Shown one piece after another: positions 1 through 6,774 of a stretch of 12,459 nt of DNA (position 1 is the first letter of the stretch; each line of letters starts with the position of its first letter). This DNA is from Thermoflexales bacterium (GTDB lineage Bacteria > Chloroflexota > Anaerolineae > Fen-1058), in the NCBI GenBank assembly GCA_017999195.1, contig JAGOBP010000059.1, positions 1 through 12,459 on the forward strand, given 5' to 3'. The notes beneath the pieces were generated by a model. That model was given only the letters and a program-made list of their open reading frames with translations, had not been told where the DNA came from and did no database searches. The position numbers and the translations under genes are program-made.

Positions 1-1104
1 GCCTGCCTGAAAAGCCACGGCGTTTTCGAATGAAACATCAAGGCCGTGAATCTCACGCCCGATTGGATAGTGACCTGGATAGCCTTCTGACGCGACTACC
101 ACACACGCCGCCGCACCCGATCGCCACCGCACATCGATCGCGCTCAGTGTTCCAGTCGCGCACGCTTCTGCGATGTCGATCAAATCCGTGTCCAGCAAGG
201 GCAGAATCGCCTGCGTTTCTGGGTCGCCGAAGCGGCAGTTATATTCCAGCACACGCGGCCCGTCCGCCGTGAGCATTAATCCGGCGTAGAGCACGCCGAT
301 GAAGGGCTTGCCTTCTTCGCGCAAGCCATCGATCGTTGGCTGCAAGATAGTGCGAGTGAATTCTTCGGCAAGGGCAGGTGGGCAAATCGGCGCGGGGGCG
401 TAGGCACCCATGCCGCCCGTGTTGGGGCCGAGGTCGCCGTCGAAGACGCGCTTATGATCTTGCGCGGGCGGCATCGGCTTGACGGTGACACCGTCGGTGA
501 AAGCCAACAGCGAGACTTCTTCACCGCTCAACCGTTCTTCGATGATCACTTCATCGCCTGCCGCGCCGAATTCGTGGTCGAGCATGATGGCGCGCAAGGC
601 CGTTTCGGCATCATCGGCGCAATCGGGCAGGATGACGCCTTTGCCTGCGGCCAGGCCCGACGCTTTGATCACGATCGGATAATCGATGCTGAGCAAATAC
701 TTGAGTGCTGATCGAAAATCGGTGAAAACTGCAAAGCGCGCCGTGGGAATATTGTGCCGCTGCATGAAGGCTTTGCTGAAGGCTTTGGACGCTTCGATTT
801 GCGCGGCGGCCTGAGAGGGGCCGAAGACCAATCGGTTGGTGGCACGCAACGCATCCGCGAGACCGTTTGCCAGCGGCACTTCCGGGCCGATGATGATCAA
901 ATCAATGTCTTGCTCATTGCAGAAAGAAACTAACGCAGTGGTGTCCTCTGCAACGATCGACACATTGTTCATTGTTAATTGTTCATTGTTAATTGTCCCG
1001 GCATTTCCCGGTGCGACGAACAACTGTGCCAGACGCGGCGACTGCGCCACCTTCCACGCGATGGCGTGTTCGCGTCCGCCTGATCCGACAATTAATACTT
1101 TCAT
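1..1104 (-). CDS. purD: Phosphoribosylamine-glycine ligase (GAR synthetase), C-terminus cut by window edge
   Basis: ATP-grasp enzyme that joins glycine to 5-phosphoribosylamine to give GAR, step 2 of de novo purine synthesis. The frame is open from the ATG at 1104 to the window edge (368 codons; the family is usually about 420-430), so only the last 50 or so residues are missing. Visible landmarks are the N-terminal MKVLIVGSGGREHAIAW, IIGPEVPL (71-78), the ATP-grasp core VIKASGLAAGKGVI (145-158), QDHKRVFDGDLGPNTGGMGAY (215-235) and the family signature RFGDPETQ (291-298). Residues 37-47, just after the conserved GNAGT, are encoded by a 7-bp tandem repeat, where other PurD proteins have a variable linker. 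purF lies 108 bp upstream, separated by an inverted octamer repeat. No strong Shine-Dalgarno sequence is visible. The frame is intact, so this is not a pseudogene. Confidence 0.97.
   Translation of the reverse strand, partial: MKVLIVGSGGREHAIAWKVAQSPRLAQLFVAPGNAGTINNEQLTMNNVSIVAEDTTALVSFCNEQDIDLIIIGPEVPLANGLADALRATNRLVFGPSQAAAQIEASKAFSKAFMQRHNIPTARFAVFTDFRSALKYLLSIDYPIVIKASGLAAGKGVILPDCADDAETALRAIMLDHEFGAAGDEVIIEERLSGEEVSLLAFTDGVTVKPMPPAQDHKRVFDGDLGPNTGGMGAYAPAPICPPALAEEFTRTILQPTIDGLREEGKPFIGVLYAGLMLTADGPRVLEYNCRFGDPETQAILPLLDTDLIDIAEACATGTLSAIDVRWRSGAAACVVVASEGYPGHYPIGREIHGLDVSFENAVAFQAG
964..996. repeat. Heptamer tandem repeat inside purD
   Basis: 33 bp of perfect 14-bp periodicity, made of two alternating 7-bp units (plus strand ATTGTTC and ATTGTTA). 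In the purD frame it encodes residues 37-47 (TINNEQLTMNN), directly after the conserved GNAGT loop. It is much more A+T-rich than the surrounding gene. In E. coli PurD the same stretch is an unrelated linker of similar length, so the repeat seems to sit in a tolerant loop. Confidence 0.85.
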
Positions 1105-1123
1105 CAGTGTTGGCTCACTTTTC

Positions 1124-1213
1124 TGACACGATGACTTGATGACAGGATGACAAGATGACCTATGTGCGCGAGTTCATCCTGTCATCTCTTCAGCGTGTCA
1201 TCTTGTCATTGCT
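1124..1213. repeat. Inverted octamer repeat between purF and purD
   Basis: Two arms of degenerate 8-bp units face each other. The left arm (1125-1156) has four units of the type GACNNGAT. The right arm (1174-1213) has five units of the type TCATCNTG. Arms 1124-1158 and 1174-1208 pair at about 26 of 35 positions around a 15-nt loop, so the transcript can form a long imperfect hairpin. The last unit touches the purF stop codon (1213-1215). There is no T-run after the stem in the direction of transcription, so it is not a canonical terminator. It could stabilise mRNA or attenuate between purF and purD. Confidence 0.85.
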
Positions 1214-2622
1214 TAGGCAATTGCTCTCTCAAACCCGGTTTTAGTCTGCGCTGCATCTAGCTCGATGGGATACACGCCGGTGAAGCACGCATTGCAATAG
1301 CCTTCGCTGCGGCCGATGGCCTGCATCATCCCGTCGAGCGAGAGGAAGTGCAGCGAATCGCACTCTATATGATCGCGGATCGCTTCGACCGTCAAGCGGT
1401 GGGCGATGAGTTCTTCATACGTGCCCATATCGACGCCCATGAAACACGGATGCTTAATCGGCGGGCAGGTGATACGCAGATGCACTTCCAACGCGCCCGC
1501 GTCGCGCAGCAAACGCACTAACGGGCCAGAGGTTGTGCCGCGCACGATGCTGTCGTCGATGACGACTACGCGCTTATGGCGCAGATTCTCTTCAATCGCC
1601 AGAAACTTCAGCGCGATGCCTTGTTGGCGCAGCGAATCGGTCGGCTGGATGAACGTCCGCCCGATGTAGCGATTTTTGATGAAGCCGTCGTTATAGGGAA
1701 TGCCAGCCGCCCGCGCATAACCGATCGCGGCCGGGATCGAACTATCGGGCACGGGGATGACGACATCGGCTGCGATCGGCGCTTCACGCGCGAGTTCTTC
1801 GCCTAACCGTTGTCGAACTTCATGCACGTTGAGACCGTCCCAAAAACTATCGGGCCGTGAGAAATAGATGTGCTCGAAGGTGCAGCGCGCAAGTTGTGGC
1901 GCGGGCGGTATCGCTTGCCGCACACTCAAGGCGGTATTGCTCAACGTGATGATTTCGCCGGGTTGCACTTCGCGGATGGCGATGCAGCCCAAGGTGCGCA
2001 GCGCACCCGTCTCTGACGCGGCCACGTGTCCGCCGCTGGGCAAGCGTCCCACGCTCAGCGGCCTAAAGCCCCACGGATCGCGTACCGCGTACACGTTGTC
2101 GCGCGTGAGGATGACCAGTGAATATGCGCCGCGCCACTTGGGCATGGTGTTGCGAATGCGCTCATCCCATGTGTCGCCCTGCGCGGCGGCCAGCATCATC
2201 GTGATCACTTCGCTGTCCGACGATGAGTACAAGCCCGCGCCGCGCTTCAACACTTCGGCGCGCAGTTCGGCCGCGTTGACGATGTTGCCATTATGCGCGA
2301 CCGCCAGCGGCCCATATTGCGTTTCGATCAGGAACGGCTGCGCATTGCGCTTGCTCGATGAACCCGTCGTGGAGTACCGCGTGTGCCCGATCGCGTAGTG
2401 ACCGCTCAACGGCGCGAGGTTGCCTTCATTGAACACCTGCGACACCAGCCCGATGTCTTTGTGCACGCGCACGGACGCGCCATCGGACACGGCGATGCCC
2501 GCCGCTTCCTGCCCGCGATGTTGCAGCGCGTACAGGCCAAAGAACGCCATGCGCGAAACATCTTCATTAGGCGCATACACGCCGATGATGCCGCATTCTT
2601 CGTTGGGAACGTCGTCGATCAT
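1213..2622 (-). CDS. purF: Amidophosphoribosyltransferase, iron-sulfur type
   Basis: Glutamine-PRPP amidotransferase, the first committed step of purine synthesis, making 5-phosphoribosylamine. 469 aa, normal for the Bacillus-type enzyme. The sequence begins MIDDVPNEEC: a short propeptide that would be removed to expose Cys10 as the N-terminal nucleophile of the class II glutaminase domain (HTRYSTTG 80-87, HNGN 110-113). The C-terminal phosphoribosyltransferase domain carries the PRPP loop VVVIDDSIVRGTTSG (352-366). Four cysteines match the [4Fe-4S] ligands of B. subtilis PurF: Cys247 (before FEHIYFSRPDS), Cys393 (HPCF), and Cys443 and Cys446 (YCNACFTG). Cluster and propeptide are inferred by homology; in B. 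subtilis the cluster makes the enzyme oxygen-labile. A GGGAGA Shine-Dalgarno lies just upstream of the ATG. End-product inhibition by AMP/GMP is known for the family. Confidence 0.98.
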   Translation of the reverse strand: MIDDVPNEECGIIGVYAPNEDVSRMAFFGLYALQHRGQEAAGIAVSDGASVRVHKDIGLVSQVFNEGNLAPLSGHYAIGHTRYSTTGSSSKRNAQPFLIETQYGPLAVAHNGNIVNAAELRAEVLKRGAGLYSSSDSEVITMMLAAAQGDTWDERIRNTMPKWRGAYSLVILTRDNVYAVRDPWGFRPLSVGRLPSGGHVAASETGALRTLGCIAIREVQPGEIITLSNTALSVRQAIPPAPQLARCTFEHIYFSRPDSFWDGLNVHEVRQRLGEELAREAPIAADVVIPVPDSSIPAAIGYARAAGIPYNDGFIKNRYIGRTFIQPTDSLRQQGIALKFLAIEENLRHKRVVVIDDSIVRGTTSGPLVRLLRDAGALEVHLRITCPPIKHPCFMGVDMGTYEELIAHRLTVEAIRDHIECDSLHFLSLDGMMQAIGRSEGYCNACFTGVYPIELDAAQTKTGFERAIA

Positions 2623-2653
2623 GAGTCTCCCGTTGGCTGCGTAACCCGCCGTT

Positions 2654-2708
2654 GCGTACTGCGTGATACGTACTGCGTAAAAAACAGACTCAAATTACGC
2701 ATTACGTG
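2654..2708. repeat. Inverted heptamer repeat between purE and purF, containing the purE stop
   Basis: Plus-strand 7-bp units GCGTACT, GCGTGAT, ACGTACT and GCGTAAA (2654-2681) face TTACGCA and TTACGTG (2695-2708). Segments 2668-2680 and 2695-2707 pair over 13 bp with one mismatch around a 14-nt loop. The purE stop codon (2695-2697) and its last three or four codons lie in the right arm, so the end of PurE (ARNA) is repeat-derived. The remaining 2623-2653 contains the purF ribosome-binding site. Confidence 0.85.
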
Positions 2709-3180
2709 CTGCCTCATCATCACTCAGAATCTTCGCCGCCTGTTTGCGCTGGAATTCCAGCACTTTTTCGCGCACGATGGGGTCACTCAGCCCCAAAATT
2801 TTCGCGGCCAGCAACGCCGCATTGCCCGGATCCAAGACGACGGCCGGTGCAATGCCCGACGGCATGCGCAGCGATGAGAACACGTCCGCGCCGCCAAACG
2901 CCTCGCTTGCTGGCGGACACGCGATCACGGGCGCACTCACTGCGCCGTCGGTGAAACCCGATAGTGCATTGCTGCGCCCTGCGACCGTGATATAAACTTT
3001 CGCGCGCGGATCGGCTTCGTAGTCGTGCAGCAACTTCATCACGTGCTCCGGCGTTTTGTGTGCGGAACCGATGCGCGTGATCACGTCCAGCCCGAAGCCG
3101 CGCGCAGCCTCGGCGATTTTGTCACAGTGCGCGGCATCGGCTTTGCTGCCCATCAGTATGACGACGAGAGAGTTGGACAT
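2695..3180 (-). CDS. purE: AIR carboxylase, class II-like PurE
   Basis: 161 aa, about the family length. It carboxylates aminoimidazole ribonucleotide (AIR) to CAIR. Class-independent PurE motifs are MGSKAD (10-15) and SAHKTP (39-44). The active-site segment reads AGRSNALSGFTDGAVSAPV (67-85), followed by ACPPASEAFGGADVFSSLRMPSG (87-109). This matches the animal AIR carboxylase domain (AGRSNGLG, SCPP, DVWSSLRLPSG) rather than the usual bacterial class I form (AGGAAHLPGM, GVPV, LLSIVQMP). Class II enzymes use CO2 directly and need no PurK, and no purK is beside it. The class call comes from remembered motifs, not an alignment. The Shine-Dalgarno GGAG stands 6 nt before the ATG. The last codons and stop fall in a heptamer repeat. 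Confidence 0.95.
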   Translation of the reverse strand: MSNSLVVILMGSKADAAHCDKIAEAARGFGLDVITRIGSAHKTPEHVMKLLHDYEADPRAKVYITVAGRSNALSGFTDGAVSAPVIACPPASEAFGGADVFSSLRMPSGIAPAVVLDPGNAALLAAKILGLSDPIVREKVLEFQRKQAAKILSDDEAARNA

Positions 3181-3200
3181 GAGGTCTCCGTGGCAAGTAA

Positions 3201-3286
3201 ATTGGTAGATTGGTAAATTAGTCGATTGGTAAATTGGTGGGTGTTCACTACTTTACCAATTTACTGAGTTACCAATCTACTAACAC
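3201..3286. repeat. Inverted octamer repeat between purC and purE, containing the purC stop
   Basis: Five contiguous 8-bp units related to ATTGGTAA (3201-3240) face four units related to ACCAATTT (3255-3286). Segments 3229-3238 and 3255-3264 are perfectly complementary over 10 bp around a 16-nt loop. The purC stop (3261-3263) and its last seven or so codons are inside the right arm, so the PurC C-terminus (VSRLVTQ) is encoded by the repeat. It is A+T-rich against GC-rich flanks. Confidence 0.88.
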
Positions 3287-4232
3287 ACTCCATCAACCTC
3301 GGCTCGATTGGGTATGCACCCGGCACAAACGTCTGCCCCGTCAGCATCTCGTAGATCGTGATGTAGCGTTGACTCGCCGCGACCCACAGATCATCCGTCA
3401 TCGTCGGGATTGGCCCGTCACCGCGATAGCCGTGTTCAGCATACGCCAGTCGCACAAATTCTTTGTCGAAATTTTCCGGCTCTTCGCTTTGGGCAAAGCG
3501 CCCTTCATAAGAAGATGCTTTCCAGAAGCGCGATGAATCCGGCGTGTGGACTTCATCGATGAGCATGACGGTTCCATTGGGCGCGCGACCGAATTCATAT
3601 TTCGTATCCACTAAGATCAAGTCAGCCTGTTGCGCAATCGCTTGTCCGCGTTTAAAAATCGCTAAGGCGGCAGATTGAACTTGATCCCACGTGGCGCGAT
3701 CGAGTAAGCCGTGCGTCACGACTTCATCGCACGTCAGGCGCTCATCGTGACCGGTCGGCCCGCCTTTTGTCGTCGGTGTGATGATCGGCTCCGGCAATCG
3801 ATCGTTCTTGCGCAAGCCATCGGGAAAGTGATAGCCGTAAATCTCGCGTTCACCGATCGAGTAGCGGTACCATAACGCCGTCGATGTTACACCGGTGATG
3901 TAGCCGCGCACGATCACTTCGACCGCGAACGGTTCGACTTCGGTGGCAATCAACGCATTGTGATCAGGTACATCAAGTTTGTGATTGGCGATCACGTCGC
4001 GGGTTTGATCGAACCACCACGCCGACAGTTGATTGAGCACCTGGCCCTTGAACGGCACACGCGCCAGAATCCGATCGAACGCCGACAGCCGATCGGTAGT
4101 GACGAGCAAGCGACGCTGATTACTCAACGGATACCAATCGCGCACTTTACCGGACTGTTTGCCGGGCAAGGGCAGGTTGGTGTCATTCAAAGCGAGCGGT
4201 AAGAGTGCGCGGATTTGATCAGGTGTGAGCAT
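3261..4232 (-). CDS. purC: SAICAR synthase, long (about 300 aa) form
   Basis: Ligates aspartate to CAIR using ATP, giving SAICAR, the step directly after PurE. At 323 aa it is the longer, yeast Ade1-like form rather than the roughly 240-aa short bacterial form. Motifs: GKVRDWYPL (28-36), TTDRLSAFD (45-53), EVIVRGYITG (105-114), the signature LVDTKYEFG (207-215) and IDEVHTPDSSRFW (225-237). AAGGA lies 6 nt upstream of the ATG at 4232. The 42-bp gap to bioY upstream holds a palindrome. The final residues come from the octamer repeat that also contains the stop codon, so the natural end may once have been elsewhere. The catalytic core looks complete. Confidence 0.98.
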   Translation of the reverse strand: MLTPDQIRALLPLALNDTNLPLPGKQSGKVRDWYPLSNQRRLLVTTDRLSAFDRILARVPFKGQVLNQLSAWWFDQTRDVIANHKLDVPDHNALIATEVEPFAVEVIVRGYITGVTSTALWYRYSIGEREIYGYHFPDGLRKNDRLPEPIITPTTKGGPTGHDERLTCDEVVTHGLLDRATWDQVQSAALAIFKRGQAIAQQADLILVDTKYEFGRAPNGTVMLIDEVHTPDSSRFWKASSYEGRFAQSEEPENFDKEFVRLAYAEHGYRGDGPIPTMTDDLWVAASQRYITIYEMLTGQTFVPGAYPIEPRLMECVSRLVTQ

Positions 4233-4245
4233 GTTTGATCCTTGT

Positions 4246-4278
4246 GTAGGGGTGAGTCTTGTACTCGCCCGCCCCTAC
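4246..4278. repeat. Palindromic repeat at the bioY-purC junction
   Basis: Outer arms GTAGGGG (4246-4252) and CCCCTAC (4272-4278) are perfectly complementary. Inner arms GAGT (4254-4257) and ACTC (4263-4266) pair around a short loop. The bioY stop (4275-4277) lies within the right outer arm. It resembles dispersed GC-rich palindromes seen in many genomes; family membership is not verified. As RNA it would form a hairpin between bioY and purC, with no T-run. Confidence 0.75.
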
Positions 4279-4841
4279 GAGCGATTCAGCCACGCCCGTG
4301 CACCTTCGGCGGTGGCTGAGGCGATCAACGCTTTGACGATGTCGATCACGATGAACGGCGCGACACCCAGCACCCAGCCTTTGGCCCAATCGCCGCCGAG
4401 GAACATATGTGTGAGCCACGCCGTGCCGATGAAATAGATCACGCTGACGCCCGCGAGCCCGGCGACCAGACGCAGCGCGCGATTGCGATTGAGGCCACGT
4501 TCCGTCAGATAACCGGCAACAAACGCGCCCACGATGAAGCCGATCAGATAACCGGCAGTGGGCGATGCGAATACGGCGGCACCCAGACCGTTGGTATCGA
4601 CGGGCAAGCCTAACGCGATTGAGGCCACATACGCGATCTGGCTGAGGGCGCCGTCCTTCGCGCCGAGGGTCAGTCCGGCCAGTAACACGATCAGCACTTG
4701 CAGCGTGATCGGCACAGGCGTAAAGGGCAGGGGGATGGTGATGCGCGCGGTTAGCGCGGTGAGGGCGGCAAACACCCCAATCGCCGCAACGCGCACCAAC
4801 GCGGGATTTGAACTGCGAGATTGAATTTGACTTAGCAACAT
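4275..4841 (-). CDS. bioY: BioY, substrate-binding (S) component of a biotin ECF transporter
   Basis: Integral membrane protein of 188 aa, the usual BioY length, that binds biotin and imports it alone or with the EcfA/EcfT energy-coupling module. The S-component hallmark PFTPVPITLQ (39-48) is present, with SPTAGYLIGF (93-102) and the C-terminal DIVKA (167-171). About six hydrophobic segments are visible, around residues 17-36, 46-62, 66-80, 95-112, 125-148 and 157-178. AGGAGA stands 6-7 nt before the ATG at 4841, a good Shine-Dalgarno. It lies between purine genes, 18 bp after an unknown gene and 42 bp before purC. No ecfA or ecfT gene is in the window, so the energising partners would be elsewhere. 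No biotin operator was seen. Confidence 0.95.
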   Translation of the reverse strand: MLLSQIQSRSSNPALVRVAAIGVFAALTALTARITIPLPFTPVPITLQVLIVLLAGLTLGAKDGALSQIAYVASIALGLPVDTNGLGAAVFASPTAGYLIGFIVGAFVAGYLTERGLNRNRALRLVAGLAGVSVIYFIGTAWLTHMFLGGDWAKGWVLGVAPFIVIDIVKALIASATAEGARAWLNRS

Positions 4842-4859
4842 ATCATTCTCCTGTGCGGG

Positions 4860-5282
4860 TTATTTGAGCAGGATCATCGGATCATCAAATATCTTGTGAA
4901 GGCCAAACAGATGTCCCACCGTTTTTAGCGAAGTTAGGAGGCCGATCAAAATCCGATATCGGATTTGGTGGAACCCTTTATCGAGCCTGTTGAAAACAAC
5001 GTCGTATGTCGGGATGAGATAGTCCCCGTCTCGTTCACAAACCCACTTCGGCACGAGAAAGCGTGTTGGATGCGTAACCGACGCTTCCGTTTCGCCGTAA
5101 CAAGTTTCTATGAAGAAGGAGTTGCCTTGCAGCGGCAACCACTTGGCGTATATTGCCAAATGGGATTCAAAATCCCAACGCGTATACAGATCGATCGAAT
5201 TTCCATGTTGAACAATCAGCCAGTAATGCAATGGACCCTCTTTCCCTTGGGTCTGGCCGATCCATCGTCCTGTTAGGTTCAT
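4860..5282 (-). CDS. Unrecognised 140-aa protein, beta-rich start
   Basis: I do not recognise this family. The protein opens with MNLTGRWIGQTQGKEGP, a pattern typical of small beta-barrel domains that start L-x-G-x-W-x-G, followed by alternating hydrophobic stretches (HYWLIVQHG 19-27, and later SFFIETCYG). The C-terminal third is more basic and hydrophobic (RYRILIGLLTSLKTVGHLFG), perhaps one helix. No signal peptide is visible. GC content is visibly lower (about 43-47% in lines sampled by eye) than in the pur genes, suggesting separate acquisition. A weak GAGG lies about 10 nt before the ATG. It sits 18 bp before bioY and 25 bp after the double-GNAT gene, and reads as part of the same transcription unit. 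Coding status rests on the open frame and fit in the operon. Confidence 0.7.
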   Translation of the reverse strand: MNLTGRWIGQTQGKEGPLHYWLIVQHGNSIDLYTRWDFESHLAIYAKWLPLQGNSFFIETCYGETEASVTHPTRFLVPKWVCERDGDYLIPTYDVVFNRLDKGFHQIRYRILIGLLTSLKTVGHLFGLHKIFDDPMILLK

Positions 5283-5307
5283 AGGTGCTTAACCTCAAAG
5301 CGGTTTT

Positions 5308-6231
5308 TCAGGAGAGTCGCGCTATAGCTTTTGCAAACCACAACTTAGTTGATTGAACCCGATAATCCGCCGCTTCCGCCGCGCGCTGCATGGCGATGTT
5401 CTCACTGCTTGTGCCCAACGCTGCGACGATCATGCCGCGCCGCCTGAGCAAACGACAGCCGCTCAGCAATAGCGCTCGCGCCAGCCCGAGCCGTTGATAA
5501 GCCGGATGCACGGCCACCGGATCGGTGTCGCCTATTTGTTGCCCGGTGCGCGTGTTCTCCGCCGCGTTGATCTGGCAGGTGCAATAGCCGGCGAATTCGC
5601 CCGTCGGCGCGATGACGATCAGATCGAGTGTGGGATCATAATCGGGCGTGCGCATGATGGCGAGTCGATCTTCAAGGGTCAGGTTGTCGGTGCCAAAGGC
5701 GGCTTGATGCAGCGCTGTGACTTGCTCGGCTTCACTTTCACCCACGATGGCGCGCACCGTGAAGCCCGCTGGATATTCCGACGGAGGCAGTGGCTCAAGC
5801 AGCGAACGCATCATGTGCAGCGTTCGCACCGGCTTTTCCACGAAGCCATATCGCCTGAGTAGCGCGAGGCGTTCAGCGTTGTCGTCGCTGCAATTCGTGT
5901 CGAGTGTGAGCGTTTCATCTGGCTCAGGCACGCTGGCGCATAAATCTTCGAAGCCCCAGCGAATGATCTGATCCGCCAGTTCGTCATCGGCTGAGATCAT
6001 CTCGAACCACAGATTGTTGAAAGTGTCGACTAACGCGAAGGCGACCAGCGCACCGTCCGGTGAAAACCACAGGCGCGTATGCTGTGGCTGCCGCTCGGTT
6101 CCGAGCATCTCACGCAGATCGATTTCGCTCGGATAGTCGCCTAGGCGATTGACAGAGCGGGCGGCAGACAGCAAACCGATCATCGCTAGCAGATCGGTGG
6201 CATTGGTGTAGGGGCTGCTAGGAAAGGTCAT
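5308..6231 (-). CDS. GNAT-family N-acetyltransferase, tandem-domain
   Basis: 307 aa containing two GNAT-like halves. The C-terminal half (about 155-305) looks active. It has the acetyl-CoA motif around PVAVHPAYQRLGLARALL (238-254), in which QRLGLA fits the Q/R-x-x-G-x-G/A pyrophosphate loop, followed by NIAMQRAAEAADYRV. The N-terminal half (about 25-145) ends ERLALLRRYGFVEK, which resembles the GNAT C-terminal LYxxxGF element, but has no clear acetyl-CoA loop and is probably degenerate. The two-half layout recalls mycothiol synthase MshD, but no specific substrate can be assigned. The ATG at 6231 has no strong Shine-Dalgarno. Placement among purine genes may be hitchhiking. Confidence 0.88.
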   Translation of the reverse strand: MTFPSSPYTNATDLLAMIGLLSAARSVNRLGDYPSEIDLREMLGTERQPQHTRLWFSPDGALVAFALVDTFNNLWFEMISADDELADQIIRWGFEDLCASVPEPDETLTLDTNCSDDNAERLALLRRYGFVEKPVRTLHMMRSLLEPLPPSEYPAGFTVRAIVGESEAEQVTALHQAAFGTDNLTLEDRLAIMRTPDYDPTLDLIVIAPTGEFAGYCTCQINAAENTRTGQQIGDTDPVAVHPAYQRLGLARALLLSGCRLLRRRGMIVAALGTSSENIAMQRAAEAADYRVQSTKLWFAKAIARLS

Positions 6232-6301
6232 TATTTGATACTTGCCGTATCAACGTTTTCGGAAGCAGGTTGTGTTCGACGGTCTCTTAGCTTTACTTCG
6301 G

Positions 6302-6700
6302 TCAAGATTGGTCATCTCTCCACAATTCCGGATTCTCTTCTTGAACAGATGTGATGACTTCTCCAATAAGACCACATGCCGCAACGATGTGATTCGGAGC
6401 ATGATGTAAAAACATCTCAACCCCGGCCCTCACTTCCATGTCAGTAAAGCGCTCTGGAAACAAATGAAGGGCAACAACAAATGCGGCATCAGAATGCCAG
6501 TCTGACATATTCATGCCAAGATTTGAAGCACGGTACAGACCGAGTTTCTCCGCGTAGATTGATTTAATTCTTTGGATTATATCCGGCGCTAGCACGGTCG
6601 ATGATAATGAGGAAGCCCTATCGCCGACGAGCTCACTGAATATTGTGTATACCTTGGCTTCCACTGATTTCATCGCCAAGCTGTAGTTGGTTTCTTCCAT
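6302..6700 (-). CDS. Unrecognised 132-aa, probably all-helical protein
   Basis: I do not recognise a family. The protein reads as mostly alpha-helical and soluble, with features such as MKSVEAKVYTIFSELVG (10-26), SDWHSDAAFVVALHLFPERF and VEMFLHHAPNHIVAACGLIG. The His-containing stretch (LHHAPNH) might bind metal, which is speculation. There is no signal peptide or transmembrane segment. GC content is about 46% in lines sampled by eye, clearly below the adjacent pur genes. GGAG is about 10 nt before the ATG at 6700; an internal ATG at codon 10 is an alternative start. It is flanked by two 70-bp gaps, longer than those in the tightly packed purL-purQ block, and it begins the block (6700-4275) that separates purQ from purC. 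A weak promoter may precede it. Confidence 0.65.
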   Translation of the reverse strand: MEETNYSLAMKSVEAKVYTIFSELVGDRASSLSSTVLAPDIIQRIKSIYAEKLGLYRASNLGMNMSDWHSDAAFVVALHLFPERFTDMEVRAGVEMFLHHAPNHIVAACGLIGEVITSVQEENPELWRDDQS

Positions 6701-6744
6701 TCAGGGCTGTCTCCATTTATCAGATAAAGACGTACATGATACAC

Positions 6745-6774
6745 GGTATAGATTGAGCGCAGAGAGCTTCTCAA
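6745..6774 (-). promoter_or_regulatory. Possible sigma70-like promoter for the 6700-4275 block
   Basis: Read on the minus strand, TTGAGA (6774-6769, overlapping the purQ stop) is followed after 18 nt by TATACC (6750-6745). It is 44 nt upstream of the ATG at 6700. The matches are partial and this is a weak call. It would allow expression of the inserted cargo block separately from the purL promoter. Confidence 0.3.

Noticed and set aside
1..1104. Possible broken purD
   Set aside because: Continuous translation from 1104 to the window edge gives an intact frame with every PurD motif; only the window edge truncates it.
1124..1208. Rho-independent terminator between purF and purD
   Set aside because: The stem is long but imperfect, with no T-run on the transcribed side, and purD needs read-through from the same operon.
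964..3286. CRISPR array
   Set aside because: Units are 7-8 bp and contiguous, with no spacer sequences and no cas genes.
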